From: Methanobacteriota archaeon
GTDB taxonomy: Archaea; Thermoplasmatota; Poseidoniia; Poseidoniales; Poseidoniaceae
Assembly (NCBI GenBank): GCA_002719395.1
Contig: PBHM01000009.1
Coordinates: forward strand, 7,797-46,338
DNA: 38,542 nucleotides
Direction: 5' to 3'
In this document: in pieces, positions 1 through 8,359 of the stretch
How the letters are laid out: each line of letters opens with the position of its first letter
Position numbering within the stretch: the first letter of the stretch is position 1
Translations under genes and position numbers: made by a program
Notes under the pieces: generated by a model
Told to the model about the DNA's origin: nothing
What the model saw: the letters and a program-made list of their open reading frames with translations, nothing else
Database searches by the model: none

Positions 1-1362
1 ACCTCCTCCGTTGGAAAATGCCCATTGCCAAGTTCCTGTGTGCGATAGTTGGGCAATGTAAAAATCATCATAGGAATTAGAGGTTCGGTTTGCAAGGTGA
101 TATCCAAACCTGATATCCCTTTCGTGCCAACCCCCAACTTGGATTTGACCTTTCGGATTTACTGAAAGTGATTCAACCCGGTCATCACCGGGGCTGCCTC
201 CATGCGAATTCCATATCGCTTTACCGTCAACACTGATGCGCATCACAAACACATCCCATACTCCTTGGGATGCAGCTTGAACTACACCATTAATGCGATA
301 ATCTTGCAAAAATTGTCCGCCTGCAACAATGCCCCCAAATGGATGTACAATGATATTATTGAAATAAGCCCCACAATTACTCCCTAATCCACATGCACTT
401 GAGTCAACTGAATGAATCCATTTGAGGGTGCCATTTGTCGAATACTTTGCAACAACTGCAGCCCATGTACCGGAAGGGTTTGAGGAATTGTTGAATGCAT
501 AGTCCTCGTTACCATTATTGTAACCTGCCGTATATATGCCGTCATCAGTGTGGTCAACAACAACTTGAAACGCTGTTGAATAACCGTAGCCACGCGTGGT
601 TTTGACCCAAACAAATTCTTGTTGCGTGACGTTGAAATAGGTCAAAAAGTAACGATAGACGTTACCTTGACTAAGAGCAGTAACCGCTCCCGCACCCCCA
701 AAAAACGAGGTGTTTTGAAAAAATCCAGTAATGGCAAGATTCCCTTTGGAATCCACTGCCACATCCCATCCTACATCGATATCATCGCCACCAAATGTTC
801 GAACCCATTCCCATTCTCCTGCTGGGGATATTGCTCCAATCCAACCATCCCAACCGGGATTAACCAGAACAGAAACATTACCAAATTCCATTTGTTCTCT
901 GATATAACCTGTGGCATAAATGGTGTCATTGGCCGCAACATCGATACCTCTGCAAGCATCCACAAACGCAGGGCTTCCAACTACTGTCGCCCATTTCCAA
1001 ACTCCAGACCCTGATAATTTTGCAATTAAGATATCTCCATTTCCATAAACCTCAAGCAAAATCGAACCGAGTTGAGTCGCATTTTCTACTCGCCCACAGA
1101 TAACCAAATCACCTTGAGAATCTTCCATCATTTCAAAAATAGTGTCATCACCTGCTCCACCAGCAACTTGGGTCCAGTTGGTGTTGCTACCTCTAGTGAA
1201 ACCTGACGAGGAAAGAGCAGTTTTTTGTTCTGGAGTTAATTCTACAGAATGAATATCATCAAATTCACCAGAAATTTCCTTTTCAGGTTCAACCCAACTC
1301 ATTTGGCTGTATGATGCACCTAGTAAAATAACCATCAAGAATACGGGTATCATTCGGCTCAT
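1..1362 (-). CDS. Secreted repeat (SBBP/propeller-like) protein, 3' end cut off by window edge
   Basis: An uninterrupted minus-strand frame runs from an ATG at 1362-1360 to base 1, giving 454 codons with no stop, so the C-terminus lies outside the window. The product starts MSRMIPVFLMVILLGASYS, which looks like a signal peptide. The rest is a Gly/Asp/Trp-rich series of degenerate repeats of roughly 50-60 residues with cores such as GGDDIDVGWDVAVDSKGNL, GYGYSTAFQVVVD and PGDDRVESLSVNPKGQI, followed by ITG or AGG turns. This is the style of SBBP/beta-propeller repeat proteins, which are exported. Several N-x-S/T sites fit a surface location. It lies 53 bases downstream of gcvT on the same strand but has no obvious functional link to it. 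The ligand is unknown. The secreted repeat assignment is fairly firm; the exact fold is inference. Confidence 0.8.
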   Translation of the reverse strand, partial: MSRMIPVFLMVILLGASYSQMSWVEPEKEISGEFDDIHSVELTPEQKTALSSSGFTRGSNTNWTQVAGGAGDDTIFEMMEDSQGDLVICGRVENATQLGSILLEVYGNGDILIAKLSGSGVWKWATVVGSPAFVDACRGIDVAANDTIYATGYIREQMEFGNVSVLVNPGWDGWIGAISPAGEWEWVRTFGGDDIDVGWDVAVDSKGNLAITGFFQNTSFFGGAGAVTALSQGNVYRYFLTYFNVTQQEFVWVKTTRGYGYSTAFQVVVDHTDDGIYTAGYNNGNEDYAFNNSSNPSGTWAAVVAKYSTNGTLKWIHSVDSSACGLGSNCGAYFNNIIVHPFGGIVAGGQFLQDYRINGVVQAASQGVWDVFVMRISVDGKAIWNSHGGSPGDDRVESLSVNPKGQIQVGGWHERDIRFGYHLANRTSNSYDDFYIAQLSHTGTWQWAFSNGGG

Positions 1363-1415
1363 ACATACCGCTGGAACTTATCCGAAATAAGGCAATGCAT
1401 TATTCGTTCATGATT

Positions 1416-2519
1416 TCACACGAATGGCGGCCGTACTACCTTAGCCCGTATGCGCTTCTTTGGTGAAGATTGTATGAGCACCTCATCACCAGCAGAGACC
1501 CCTTTGATATACCCCATTCCGATACCTGTTCTATCCAACGAGGGAGAAGGTGCGCCAGACGTCAGCCGCCCACATACTTCACCATCCAAGGAAAGTATCT
1601 CTTTGCCAGGACGAGGCATTGGGCCTTTTTCTAGTTGAACAAGTCCCCACCAACGGGCATCATCGGTTCCATGGGAGACAACCTTTTCTTTACCAACAAA
1701 TTCATGCTCAAGGTGTAAACCAAACGGAACGTTTGTCTCCCATGAATCACGGTGAAGAAAAGAATCACCATTCAATTTTGACCATGCAAAATCCTGACCA
1801 GATAGCAGATATCCTTTCTCTAATCTTAAGGTATCTCTCGCTCCTAATCCGATAGGAGTAGAACCTGCCGCTACTAACGAAGACCAAAGCAGCGGTGCCT
1901 GCTGGTTTGGAATAAAGATTTCATACCCATTTTCACCAGTATACCCAGTTCCTTGAATCCATCCATCAATGCTTAGTTCATTCGTCGATAGTGGCTTCCA
2001 CCTGAAACGTCCAATATGATTTTCCTTTCCAAGTACCTTTTCGCAGACATCCTTTGAAGTAGGGCCCTGTAGCGCGATAATGCTGTATTCAGATGAAAGA
2101 TTTTCCAATGTAATTCCTTCTGTCAGGTGGGCATCAAACCAATCCTTCATCACATCAATCATACTTGCATTTGGTACACCAAGAATTTCGTCATCTGAAG
2201 TAACAGCAAAGATCATGTCATCGATAATACATCCTGACTCATCCATAAAATGCGTGTAGGCACAACGCCCAGATTCAATTGCTGTTACTTGTTGACTTGC
2301 CAGACCCTGCAACCATTGTTTTACGCCATGACCAGAGAATCGGAATACCCCCATGTGACTTACATCAAAAATACCACTTTCACGTCGACAAGCGAGATGT
2401 TCCTGAGTAATACTAGTGTACCAAATAGGTAATTCAAAACCATGAAAATCAACAATATTGCCGCTGAGTTTCAAGTGTTCCCCATATAGGGCTGTCCGTA
2501 CAGGTTTTGAAGTTTCCAT
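1416..2519 (-). CDS. gcvT: Aminomethyltransferase (glycine cleavage T protein)
   Basis: GcvT takes the aminomethyl group from lipoyl-GcvH and transfers the methylene group to tetrahydrofolate, releasing ammonia, in the cytoplasm. The 367-residue product is the usual family length. It shows the N-terminal signature of the family (LYGEHLKLSG, then FELPIWYTSI and GIFDVSHMG at about 50-57), the Asp pair of the folate site in GCIIDDMIF (D100/D101), and a C-terminal beta-barrel ending in KKRIRAKVVRPPFV. The start is the ATG at 2519; there is no clear Shine-Dalgarno sequence, so it may be leaderless or re-initiated. It lies 38 bases after the decarboxylase gene on the same strand. GcvH and GcvP are not in the window, so the rest of the system must be elsewhere, or this is a stand-alone folate-dependent relative. 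The family is clear; the exact substrate is inferred. Confidence 0.92.
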   Translation of the reverse strand: METSKPVRTALYGEHLKLSGNIVDFHGFELPIWYTSITQEHLACRRESGIFDVSHMGVFRFSGHGVKQWLQGLASQQVTAIESGRCAYTHFMDESGCIIDDMIFAVTSDDEILGVPNASMIDVMKDWFDAHLTEGITLENLSSEYSIIALQGPTSKDVCEKVLGKENHIGRFRWKPLSTNELSIDGWIQGTGYTGENGYEIFIPNQQAPLLWSSLVAAGSTPIGLGARDTLRLEKGYLLSGQDFAWSKLNGDSFLHRDSWETNVPFGLHLEHEFVGKEKVVSHGTDDARWWGLVQLEKGPMPRPGKEILSLDGEVCGRLTSGAPSPSLDRTGIGMGYIKGVSAGDEVLIQSSPKKRIRAKVVRPPFV

Positions 2520-2557
2520 GCTTTGAGCAAAAAGGTGGATAACTTAAGGGTGCCTCT

Positions 2558-4012
2558 TCATTTGTGTGGCAATTCCTTTTCGATTTCTTCTCCGAGGCGG
2601 ACGACCTCTTCGATAAAATTGTCAAGGGAGGATGTCGTAATTTCTGGATTTGAAATCACCAAGCGAATGATGTACATCCCATCTATCATCGCTTTACTAA
2701 CCATAAAATTTCCATTTTGCATTAAACGTTTTCTGAGTTCTTTATTCAATGCATTTTGGTCGATAATCTCTGAACTATATCTAAAACAAATGTTTGTCCA
2801 CTCTCGCGGAGAGACCAACTCTAAACGAGCATGGAGGGATATTTTTGATTCGACATAATCGGCAAGCTTCATGTAAGTATCGATGAGTCTTGACCAACCT
2901 TCATCCCCCTTTTGCCTCCAGGCGAGAAAAAGCTTAAGCGCATCATTTCTCCTCCCACACTGAAGTGAATAATGACCAAGATCATTGGTTTTTTCTTCAC
3001 TTTGAAAGAGGTAATGTGCTGATTTTGTGTGGTTACACACTTTTGCCAGAATGGATTCATCTTTAACAAGAAATGAAGAGCAGATTAACGGGATTCCCAT
3101 CATTTTGTGAGCATCCCAACACACTGAATCTGCAAGGTCAATACCGTCCATTAAGTGAGTGTGTTTTGAACTCAGTAACGCACTACCTCCCCAAGCGGCA
3201 TCCACATGGAGCCAAATATTTTCTCGAAAACAAACTTCAGCCAACTCTTTTAGTGGATCAAACGAGCCTTTCACAGTAGTACCAGAGGTCGCGATTACAC
3301 AAAACACGTCCTTACCTTCGGCCCTCAAATGCTTAATTTCCTCTGCCAAAGCATCAGCCCGCATTCTGCCAAATGAATCTGATTTAATTGAGATAATATT
3401 TTCTTTTCCAATTCCAATAACATTTCCTGCCATTACTACTGAGTAATGCGACTCCTCAGAAACTAAGGCTACTAAATTTCGATTATCATAACCAGTGTGC
3501 ATTCCCATCGGATTATGCTTCAATCGTGCGCAAAGCATACCGAGCATATTTCCATTTGAGCCACCCGTTGTGAAAGTACCAGCGCCATCGGGATAACCAA
3601 CATAGCCAAGCATTTTGGAAATGATAGATTTCTCGATTACAGTTCCTATCGGAGCGAGTTCAAAGGTGTACATTGAAGTGTTTGTGAGAGAGGTGATCAA
3701 TTCACTTGCGAGAGCAACAGTACTGATGCCCCCCCATAGAGGATTCATGAATCCTGATTGGTTTGTTTTTACACAATACTTGAGATAATGCTGAATATCT
3801 AACAATATTTGTTCGTAGGGCATAGGTCCATGTTGGAGATTAGTATCAGTAATTTTTTCTAAACTTTCAAAGTTTTGATAATCCACGAGCGGGCGTTCAT
3901 CATCGAGGTACGATACCGCTAACTCGTAAACAGAGTCTAGAAATTGCATTTCATCCATGCTTATGTGCGAATCGAGCCATATGAGTCTTATAATTCTAAG
4001 GTTTTCATTCAT
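2558..4012 (-). CDS. Group II PLP-dependent decarboxylase (aromatic amino acid / glutamate / sulfinoalanine type)
   Basis: This is a fold-type I, PLP-dependent amino acid decarboxylase of the pyridoxal-deC (group II) family, 484 residues from the ATG at 4012. Visible landmarks are the substrate loop SGFMNPLWGG near 86-95, TTGGSNGNMLGML around 148-160, the PLP-stacking His in SEESHYS (H189), HVDAAWGG (269-276, with the Asp that pairs with the pyridine nitrogen) and the Schiff-base lysine in CWDAHKMMG (K303). The start is uncertain: ATG 4012 has no Shine-Dalgarno sequence and may be leaderless, and an internal ATG at 3958 would remove 18 residues without touching the family core. The gene is divergent from the thiamine cluster and lies just upstream of gcvT. 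Substrate cannot be read from sequence; group II members act on Glu, aromatic amino acids, diaminobutyrate, Asp or cysteine sulfinate. Confidence 0.88.
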   Translation of the reverse strand: MNENLRIIRLIWLDSHISMDEMQFLDSVYELAVSYLDDERPLVDYQNFESLEKITDTNLQHGPMPYEQILLDIQHYLKYCVKTNQSGFMNPLWGGISTVALASELITSLTNTSMYTFELAPIGTVIEKSIISKMLGYVGYPDGAGTFTTGGSNGNMLGMLCARLKHNPMGMHTGYDNRNLVALVSEESHYSVVMAGNVIGIGKENIISIKSDSFGRMRADALAEEIKHLRAEGKDVFCVIATSGTTVKGSFDPLKELAEVCFRENIWLHVDAAWGGSALLSSKHTHLMDGIDLADSVCWDAHKMMGIPLICSSFLVKDESILAKVCNHTKSAHYLFQSEEKTNDLGHYSLQCGRRNDALKLFLAWRQKGDEGWSRLIDTYMKLADYVESKISLHARLELVSPREWTNICFRYSSEIIDQNALNKELRKRLMQNGNFMVSKAMIDGMYIIRLVISNPEITTSSLDNFIEEVVRLGEEIEKELPHK

Positions 4013-4080
4013 AAATTACACATATGCATAATGCATTTTTTTTGAGGAATATTGAATAACCAACACATAGTGAGGTGATC
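4013..4080. promoter_or_regulatory. Divergent promoter region of thiR and decarboxylase, with paired ATGCAT palindromes
   Basis: This 68-base gap separates two divergent genes. It holds two copies of the self-complementary hexamer ATGCAT, at 4024-4029 and 4031-4036, one base apart, followed by a T-run. The site lies about 11-24 bases upstream of the decarboxylase ATG and about 45-57 upstream of the thiR ATG, so it could act as an operator or as part of a TATA region for either side. AT-rich sequence near 4046-4058 could serve as the thiR TATA box. A GAGGTGA Shine-Dalgarno sequence (4072-4078) precedes the ATG at 4081. Binding by ThiR is only a suggestion from position and symmetry. Confidence 0.4.
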
Positions 4081-4947
4081 ATGCTTGGGGAAAATGGAAT
4101 GAGATGGCTGGAAAGGTTGCATATGCAAATTGCTAGAGAATTGCGAGCAAAGGAATGGTCTCAAGCCGAAATCGCCAATATTTTAGGTACAACACAATCT
4201 ACAATATCTCGTCAATACGCGAGACCTTTACCAGAGTTAGCTGGCACGGCTGATGAACTTATGATTGACGGATGGGCAACTGAAATCTCAAATGCTCTTC
4301 GCGTGTATGGGTCGGATGCAAAACTTACCAAACAACGATTCGTAGTTGAACTCGCTTTTGGACCTGGCCAAATATTGCAATTTAACAAATCACTTACCGG
4401 CGTTGATTTGGAGTCAGGACAAAAAGAGAGAGCATTACTCAAAAGACTTGAATGGGCCGTGAGCAGAATTGATCCTCAAAGGATCAAAAACTGGATACCC
4501 GCAGTTGGCAGCAACATTGCTTCTTGTTTGGAAGAGGCAAGTGATTTGGAAGATGTGGCTGCTTTTCCGGGAAAAATATCAGTGATTGACAATAAAATCC
4601 GACATTTCGACACTCCCTCATTTGGTGCCTCAAGCCATCTCGCATCTGTTTTATTGAACACAAAAAAAATCGACGATAATGCCAACGCTTTGATCAACAT
4701 AGCCGCACCGATGAAAGAGAAAGGGGTAAACATGGATAAAATTGATTCATTCATTGAAGAACTTGGCTGGTCTATGGCTCGAATTGAAAATGGAAACATA
4801 CTCAACACAGAAAGCACCAATCGCATTGATTGTCTTCTTGATGAAGGAGGATTTGCATGGGACCCAGGATTATACATCACAGCCCACAATCCACTTGAAC
4901 TCGTGGATAAGTGCCATCGCGCCCTCAACACACTCGAGGCGATTTGA
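4081..4947 (+). CDS. thiR: ThiR-type regulator: HTH plus ThiN domain
   Basis: The product (288 residues from ATG 4081) has an N-terminal helix-turn-helix (about residues 15-48, with WSQAEIANILGTTQSTISRQ as the core) joined to a ThiN-like domain over the C-terminal two thirds. ThiN landmarks are IPAVGSNIASCL, VAAFPGKI, SFGASSHLASVLL and the closing DEGG. Archaeal HTH-ThiN proteins (ThiR) are known as thiamine-responsive regulators that reuse the thiamine-phosphate synthase fold as a sensor. Here the ATPase-free synthase motifs near the end (the GKEPMIRI-like segment of ThiN enzymes) are replaced, which favours sensing over catalysis. The ATG at 4081 is chosen because GAGGTGA lies just before it; a GTG at 4075 would overlap that site. 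Its stop overlaps the thiB start by one base (TGATG), so it is the first gene of the thiamine uptake operon and probably controls it. Confidence 0.87.
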   Translation: MLGENGMRWLERLHMQIARELRAKEWSQAEIANILGTTQSTISRQYARPLPELAGTADELMIDGWATEISNALRVYGSDAKLTKQRFVVELAFGPGQILQFNKSLTGVDLESGQKERALLKRLEWAVSRIDPQRIKNWIPAVGSNIASCLEEASDLEDVAAFPGKISVIDNKIRHFDTPSFGASSHLASVLLNTKKIDDNANALINIAAPMKEKGVNMDKIDSFIEELGWSMARIENGNILNTESTNRIDCLLDEGGFAWDPGLYITAHNPLELVDKCHRALNTLEAI

Positions 4948-6056
4948 TGAAACACATTCTCCTCACATTCATTTTTGTCACTGCATCAATGTCAGGGTGC
5001 ATTGGAACAGATGAATCAAATGAAAAAAAAGAGATTACTATCCTTACTTATGATAGCCTGGGTTTCAGTGACAAGTTATTTGATGGCTTTGAGACCAAAA
5101 CCGGTATCGAGGTAAAAATAATTCGGGCAGGTGATGCAGGAGGTATCTACAATTACCTCCTCCAAACAAAAGACAGCCCACAAGTCGATATTGTTCTCGG
5201 ATTGGACAACACATATATCCAATCAGCCATCGATGCTGATCTGCTTGAGCCTCTAGCAAATAATGCCTCGACAGAATTATTCAGAGAAGACGGCGAATCA
5301 ATAGAATTGATTGACATTGCACTCAAGGATAATCTCGGATTTGGTATGCCATATGACCACGGTTACATTTGCCTCAATTATAACTCCGAACTAATCGGAG
5401 GCGAAAATCAAAGCAACATTCCTACATCATTATGGGACCTCACTTTACCAGAGTGGAATGGAAAGGTGGCCATACCAAGTCCGCAAAGCAGCAGTCCTGG
5501 CAGAGGTTTTCTCATAGGAACGACACATTACTTTGACCACGATGCTGACCAAAATACAACTTACATTGATTGGTGGCAACAGATGAGAGATAATCAAGTG
5601 ATTATTACACCCGGCTGGAGTGATTCATATGAGGTCCACTATTCAGGCGGGTATGGTGTATGGCAAGACAACCACATAGGAGATGCAGATCTGACTGTCT
5701 CGTATTGCCACTCCCCAGGTGTAGAGGCTTGGTTTGCTGATAACAACACAATTTCTAAGCCGCTTGACATACCTTCATATGCCTTTCATCAGGTTGAATA
5801 CGTGAGTATTGCTAGAGGTAGTGATTCAGGTAACTTAGCCAATGAATTTATTTCTTACCTGATATCGAAAGAAGTGAATAAAGATATGCCGGTAGAAAAT
5901 TGGATGTATAGTGTTCTTCAAGGTGAAAATTTACCCTCTGAAAAAGGATATGAATTTCATGCAATCATTCCCCAAGACCCCGTGTATATGAGTTCAGCAA
6001 CCATCAATCAAAACCTCACTACATGGCTCAATGAATGGGGAACTGTGTTTTCATGA
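4947..6056 (+). CDS. thiB: Thiamine ABC transporter, substrate-binding lipoprotein
   Basis: The product is an extracytoplasmic solute-binding protein for thiamine (or its phosphates), 369 residues. From the ATG at 4947 it has a short lipoprotein signal peptide with lipobox MSGC (Cys18). The ThiB family start follows: ITILTYDSLGF, then ADVVLGLDN-like text seen here as VDIVLGLDNTY, and later LWDLTLPEWNGKVAIPSPQSS and WADN-like ligand loops. A longer upstream frame exists, but it lies inside thiR and would destroy the signal peptide, so 4947 is preferred. The gene overlaps thiR by one base and thiP by four bases (ATGA), showing translational coupling. Iron- or spermidine-binding relatives are possible, but the ThiN regulator and ThiP/ThiQ neighbours favour thiamine. 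Confidence 0.88.
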   Translation: MKHILLTFIFVTASMSGCIGTDESNEKKEITILTYDSLGFSDKLFDGFETKTGIEVKIIRAGDAGGIYNYLLQTKDSPQVDIVLGLDNTYIQSAIDADLLEPLANNASTELFREDGESIELIDIALKDNLGFGMPYDHGYICLNYNSELIGGENQSNIPTSLWDLTLPEWNGKVAIPSPQSSSPGRGFLIGTTHYFDHDADQNTTYIDWWQQMRDNQVIITPGWSDSYEVHYSGGYGVWQDNHIGDADLTVSYCHSPGVEAWFADNNTISKPLDIPSYAFHQVEYVSIARGSDSGNLANEFISYLISKEVNKDMPVENWMYSVLQGENLPSEKGYEFHAIIPQDPVYMSSATINQNLTTWLNEWGTVFS

Positions 6057-7720
6057 AGAGTCGTCAATTCCATTTGATTCACTTTTTTTCAATTGGGAGT
6101 TTCATATTGCTCATTTTGCTTCCACTATTCCTTGGAATGAAAAGAATATTATTCGCTTCTGAAGGATGGAGTTTTTCTTACATCCATTCTTTTCAAACGC
6201 ATAACCTAACCTCTGGAGTGTTATGGTTTACCTTCTTACAGGCCACACTTTCCACATTACTAACCATAATTATTGGCTTACCTCTTGCATGGATTTTAGC
6301 TCGATATCACTGGAAGAAAGCACCGCTTATGAGAGCCATCTTAACAATGCCTTTCGTGACTCCCACCATCGTTGCAGCAATGGGTTTTCTTGCAATTATT
6401 GGAAGAGGAGGTCTGAATCTTATTGGAAATGAAGATTACAGATTCATGGCTCTTATACTAGCCCACGCTTGGTTCAATATTGCTCTCATTATTCGATTTG
6501 TTGAGCCAGTCATCTCAAGAGTACACCCCTCTATGGAAGAGCAACTGAGGTTTCTACAAATGGGAAGGACGCCGTATCAGAGGATACGATGTTTCTGGAT
6601 TCCCATACTTTGGCCATCAATTTTGAGTGGTGCCATTTTGACCTTTACTTTTTCATTTACCTCATTCGCAATGATAAGATGGATTACACCAGGTAATTTA
6701 TCCCTTGAATCCTTCATGGCCATACACAGTTCTGGTGTAGGAATCCCCGGTTATCTGGTCGAGATTAATCAACTTATTTTGGCAGCGTTCCTTTTACAAT
6801 TAACAATTTTAGTGATCGGTCTTGGTGCAATCGGCATCCTTCAGAAAAAACTCAGTTCAGTCATACCACTTGTCGATGAGAAATATGAAAAACCAAAGCC
6901 TCAAAAAATCAGATTAATCCTTTATCCGGCCTTGCTATTTGTAGTCACACCGCTCATTTCGGTTATTGTAGGTTCATTTCGAATCCAAGATCGAACCAAA
7001 AGAGGCACCTACTTTTGGGGATTAGATGGGTGGAAGCGAGCAATTAATGGCTCTTATGCCCATACTGATATCATCGATGCAACCATGCAGTCATTGGTTT
7101 ATGCTTCAATGACAGTCATTATTGCAGTACCACTAGGTTTGTTGATTACTAAATCCCTCATTGAACTCGAAAAAAGAAGCAATCACAAAGCTCGAATTGC
7201 AGAAACCTTTCTTATGCTTCCATTTTGTATATCTGCCGTCATGATTGGACTGGGAATATTGATTGGATTCATGAAATGGCAACCGGATTTAATGAGCCAT
7301 TGGTGGATTCCAGTACTACCTCATATTATCATAGCAACTCCATTTGTCATCCGAATTTTCTTATCCACATACAGGTCAATTGATGGTGAATTGATCGAAC
7401 ATGCCAAAACACTTGGATTAGCCAATTGGGCATTGTTTTGGAATATTGAATGGCATTATATTCGTCCTCCTCTTATCGTGGCCTCATTATTTTGCGCAGC
7501 CATCTCTCTGGGCGAATTCGGTGCATCATGGATGCTAGCAAGAGATGGTTCCTTTGACACTCTCTCCGTGTTAATTGACCAAATTATGTCTAAGCCTGGG
7601 TTTGACCCTCTCACATACCCAACGGCTATGGCCGTAGCAACCGTTTTAATGATCATCACATTGAGTTTTTTTACCATTGCAGAAAAATGGAGAGATGAAC
7701 ATAATGGAGGGGGATTTTAA
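6053..7720 (+). CDS. thiP: Thiamine ABC transporter, permease (duplicated two-domain)
   Basis: This is a polytopic inner-membrane permease of 555 residues, made of two homologous halves of the binding-protein-dependent transport type, as in ThiP and FbpB. The first half has helices from about residue 10 and the coupling loop EEQLRFLQMGRTPYQRIRCF; the second repeats this with DGELIEHAKTLGLANWALFW, the EAA-like motif that contacts the ATPase, then SLGEFGASWMLA. The start at 6053 (MKSRQFHLI) overlaps the thiB stop as ATGA; an upstream in-frame ATG at 6035 would sit inside thiB. The stop overlaps the thiQ ATG by one base (TAATG). It should form the channel that carries the ThiB ligand inward, energised by ThiQ. 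The family is clear; thiamine specificity comes from context. Confidence 0.88.
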   Translation: MKSRQFHLIHFFSIGSFILLILLPLFLGMKRILFASEGWSFSYIHSFQTHNLTSGVLWFTFLQATLSTLLTIIIGLPLAWILARYHWKKAPLMRAILTMPFVTPTIVAAMGFLAIIGRGGLNLIGNEDYRFMALILAHAWFNIALIIRFVEPVISRVHPSMEEQLRFLQMGRTPYQRIRCFWIPILWPSILSGAILTFTFSFTSFAMIRWITPGNLSLESFMAIHSSGVGIPGYLVEINQLILAAFLLQLTILVIGLGAIGILQKKLSSVIPLVDEKYEKPKPQKIRLILYPALLFVVTPLISVIVGSFRIQDRTKRGTYFWGLDGWKRAINGSYAHTDIIDATMQSLVYASMTVIIAVPLGLLITKSLIELEKRSNHKARIAETFLMLPFCISAVMIGLGILIGFMKWQPDLMSHWWIPVLPHIIIATPFVIRIFLSTYRSIDGELIEHAKTLGLANWALFWNIEWHYIRPPLIVASLFCAAISLGEFGASWMLARDGSFDTLSVLIDQIMSKPGFDPLTYPTAMAVATVLMIITLSFFTIAEKWRDEHNGGGF

Positions 7721-8313
7721 TGCTTGAAATTAAAGATGTGAGTAAGTCATTTTCAAAGACACTGTTTCAAAATATCTCTTTCACAATTGAACAGGGTCAG
7801 AGACTTTCAATTATGGGCCCTTCTGGTTCTGGAAAAACGACGTTATTACGATGCATATGCGGACTGGATTCTTTTGATAGTGGTTCAATTAATCTCGATG
7901 GTGTAAATATTCAAGAAACACCAACAGAAAAAAGAGGCATTGGACTCATATTCCAAAAACCAGTCTTGTATCATCACTTGGATGTGAGCGGAAACATAAA
8001 ATTAGGAAACAAAAACGCCAATGTGAAAGAAATTCTTGAACTTATTCAGCTACCGGGATATGAAAATAGAAGAGTGGATGAATTGTCAGGAGGAGAGGCA
8101 CAGAGATTAGCATTAGGCCGATCCATTGTTGCTGAACCTCGGTTTTTACTCTTAGACGAACCTTTTTCATCCTTAGATGAAACACTCAGAAAAAAATTGC
8201 TCCAAGATACCATTGAGTTGTTGGAACAAAGAAAAATCGGTTCGATTCTCGTCACCCATAACCATGAAGAAGCGCAATTGTTTTCAGAAAATTCTATTCT
8301 TCTCGGATATTAA
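7720..8313 (+). CDS. thiQ: Thiamine ABC transporter, ATP-binding protein
   Basis: A short ABC ATPase of 197 residues that would energise ThiP. It shows Walker A GPSGSGKTT (33-41), a Q-loop (IFQKPVLYHH), the signature LSGGEAQRLALGRS, Walker B FLLLDEPFSSLDE and the H-loop VTHNHEEA. The ATG at 7720 overlaps the thiP stop and is preceded by a GGAGGGGG Shine-Dalgarno run. The protein ends soon after the H-loop and lacks the C-terminal regulatory domain of longer relatives such as MalK; the small size fits ThiQ. It is the last gene of the thiR-thiB-thiP-thiQ cluster; the next gene begins 46 bases later and looks unrelated. Confidence 0.88.
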   Translation: MLEIKDVSKSFSKTLFQNISFTIEQGQRLSIMGPSGSGKTTLLRCICGLDSFDSGSINLDGVNIQETPTEKRGIGLIFQKPVLYHHLDVSGNIKLGNKNANVKEILELIQLPGYENRRVDELSGGEAQRLALGRSIVAEPRFLLLDEPFSSLDETLRKKLLQDTIELLEQRKIGSILVTHNHEEAQLFSENSILLGY

Positions 8314-8359
8314 ATCCCCAACTAATACTCAAAACCATTATGATTTACCAGACTAACCG

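Noticed and set aside
202-1014. Short plus-strand open frames and their minus-strand neighbours in another frame over the left edge
   Set aside because: They overlap the much longer minus-strand frame with a signal peptide and repeats, and they have no ribosome binding site or family sequence.
4081-4947. ThiR read as an active thiamine-phosphate synthase
   Set aside because: The helix-turn-helix, the altered C-terminal motif and the place at the head of a transport operon favour a regulator.
4476-4955. Minus-strand open frame opposite thiR
   Set aside because: It is antisense to the ThiN domain, with no start signal or family match.
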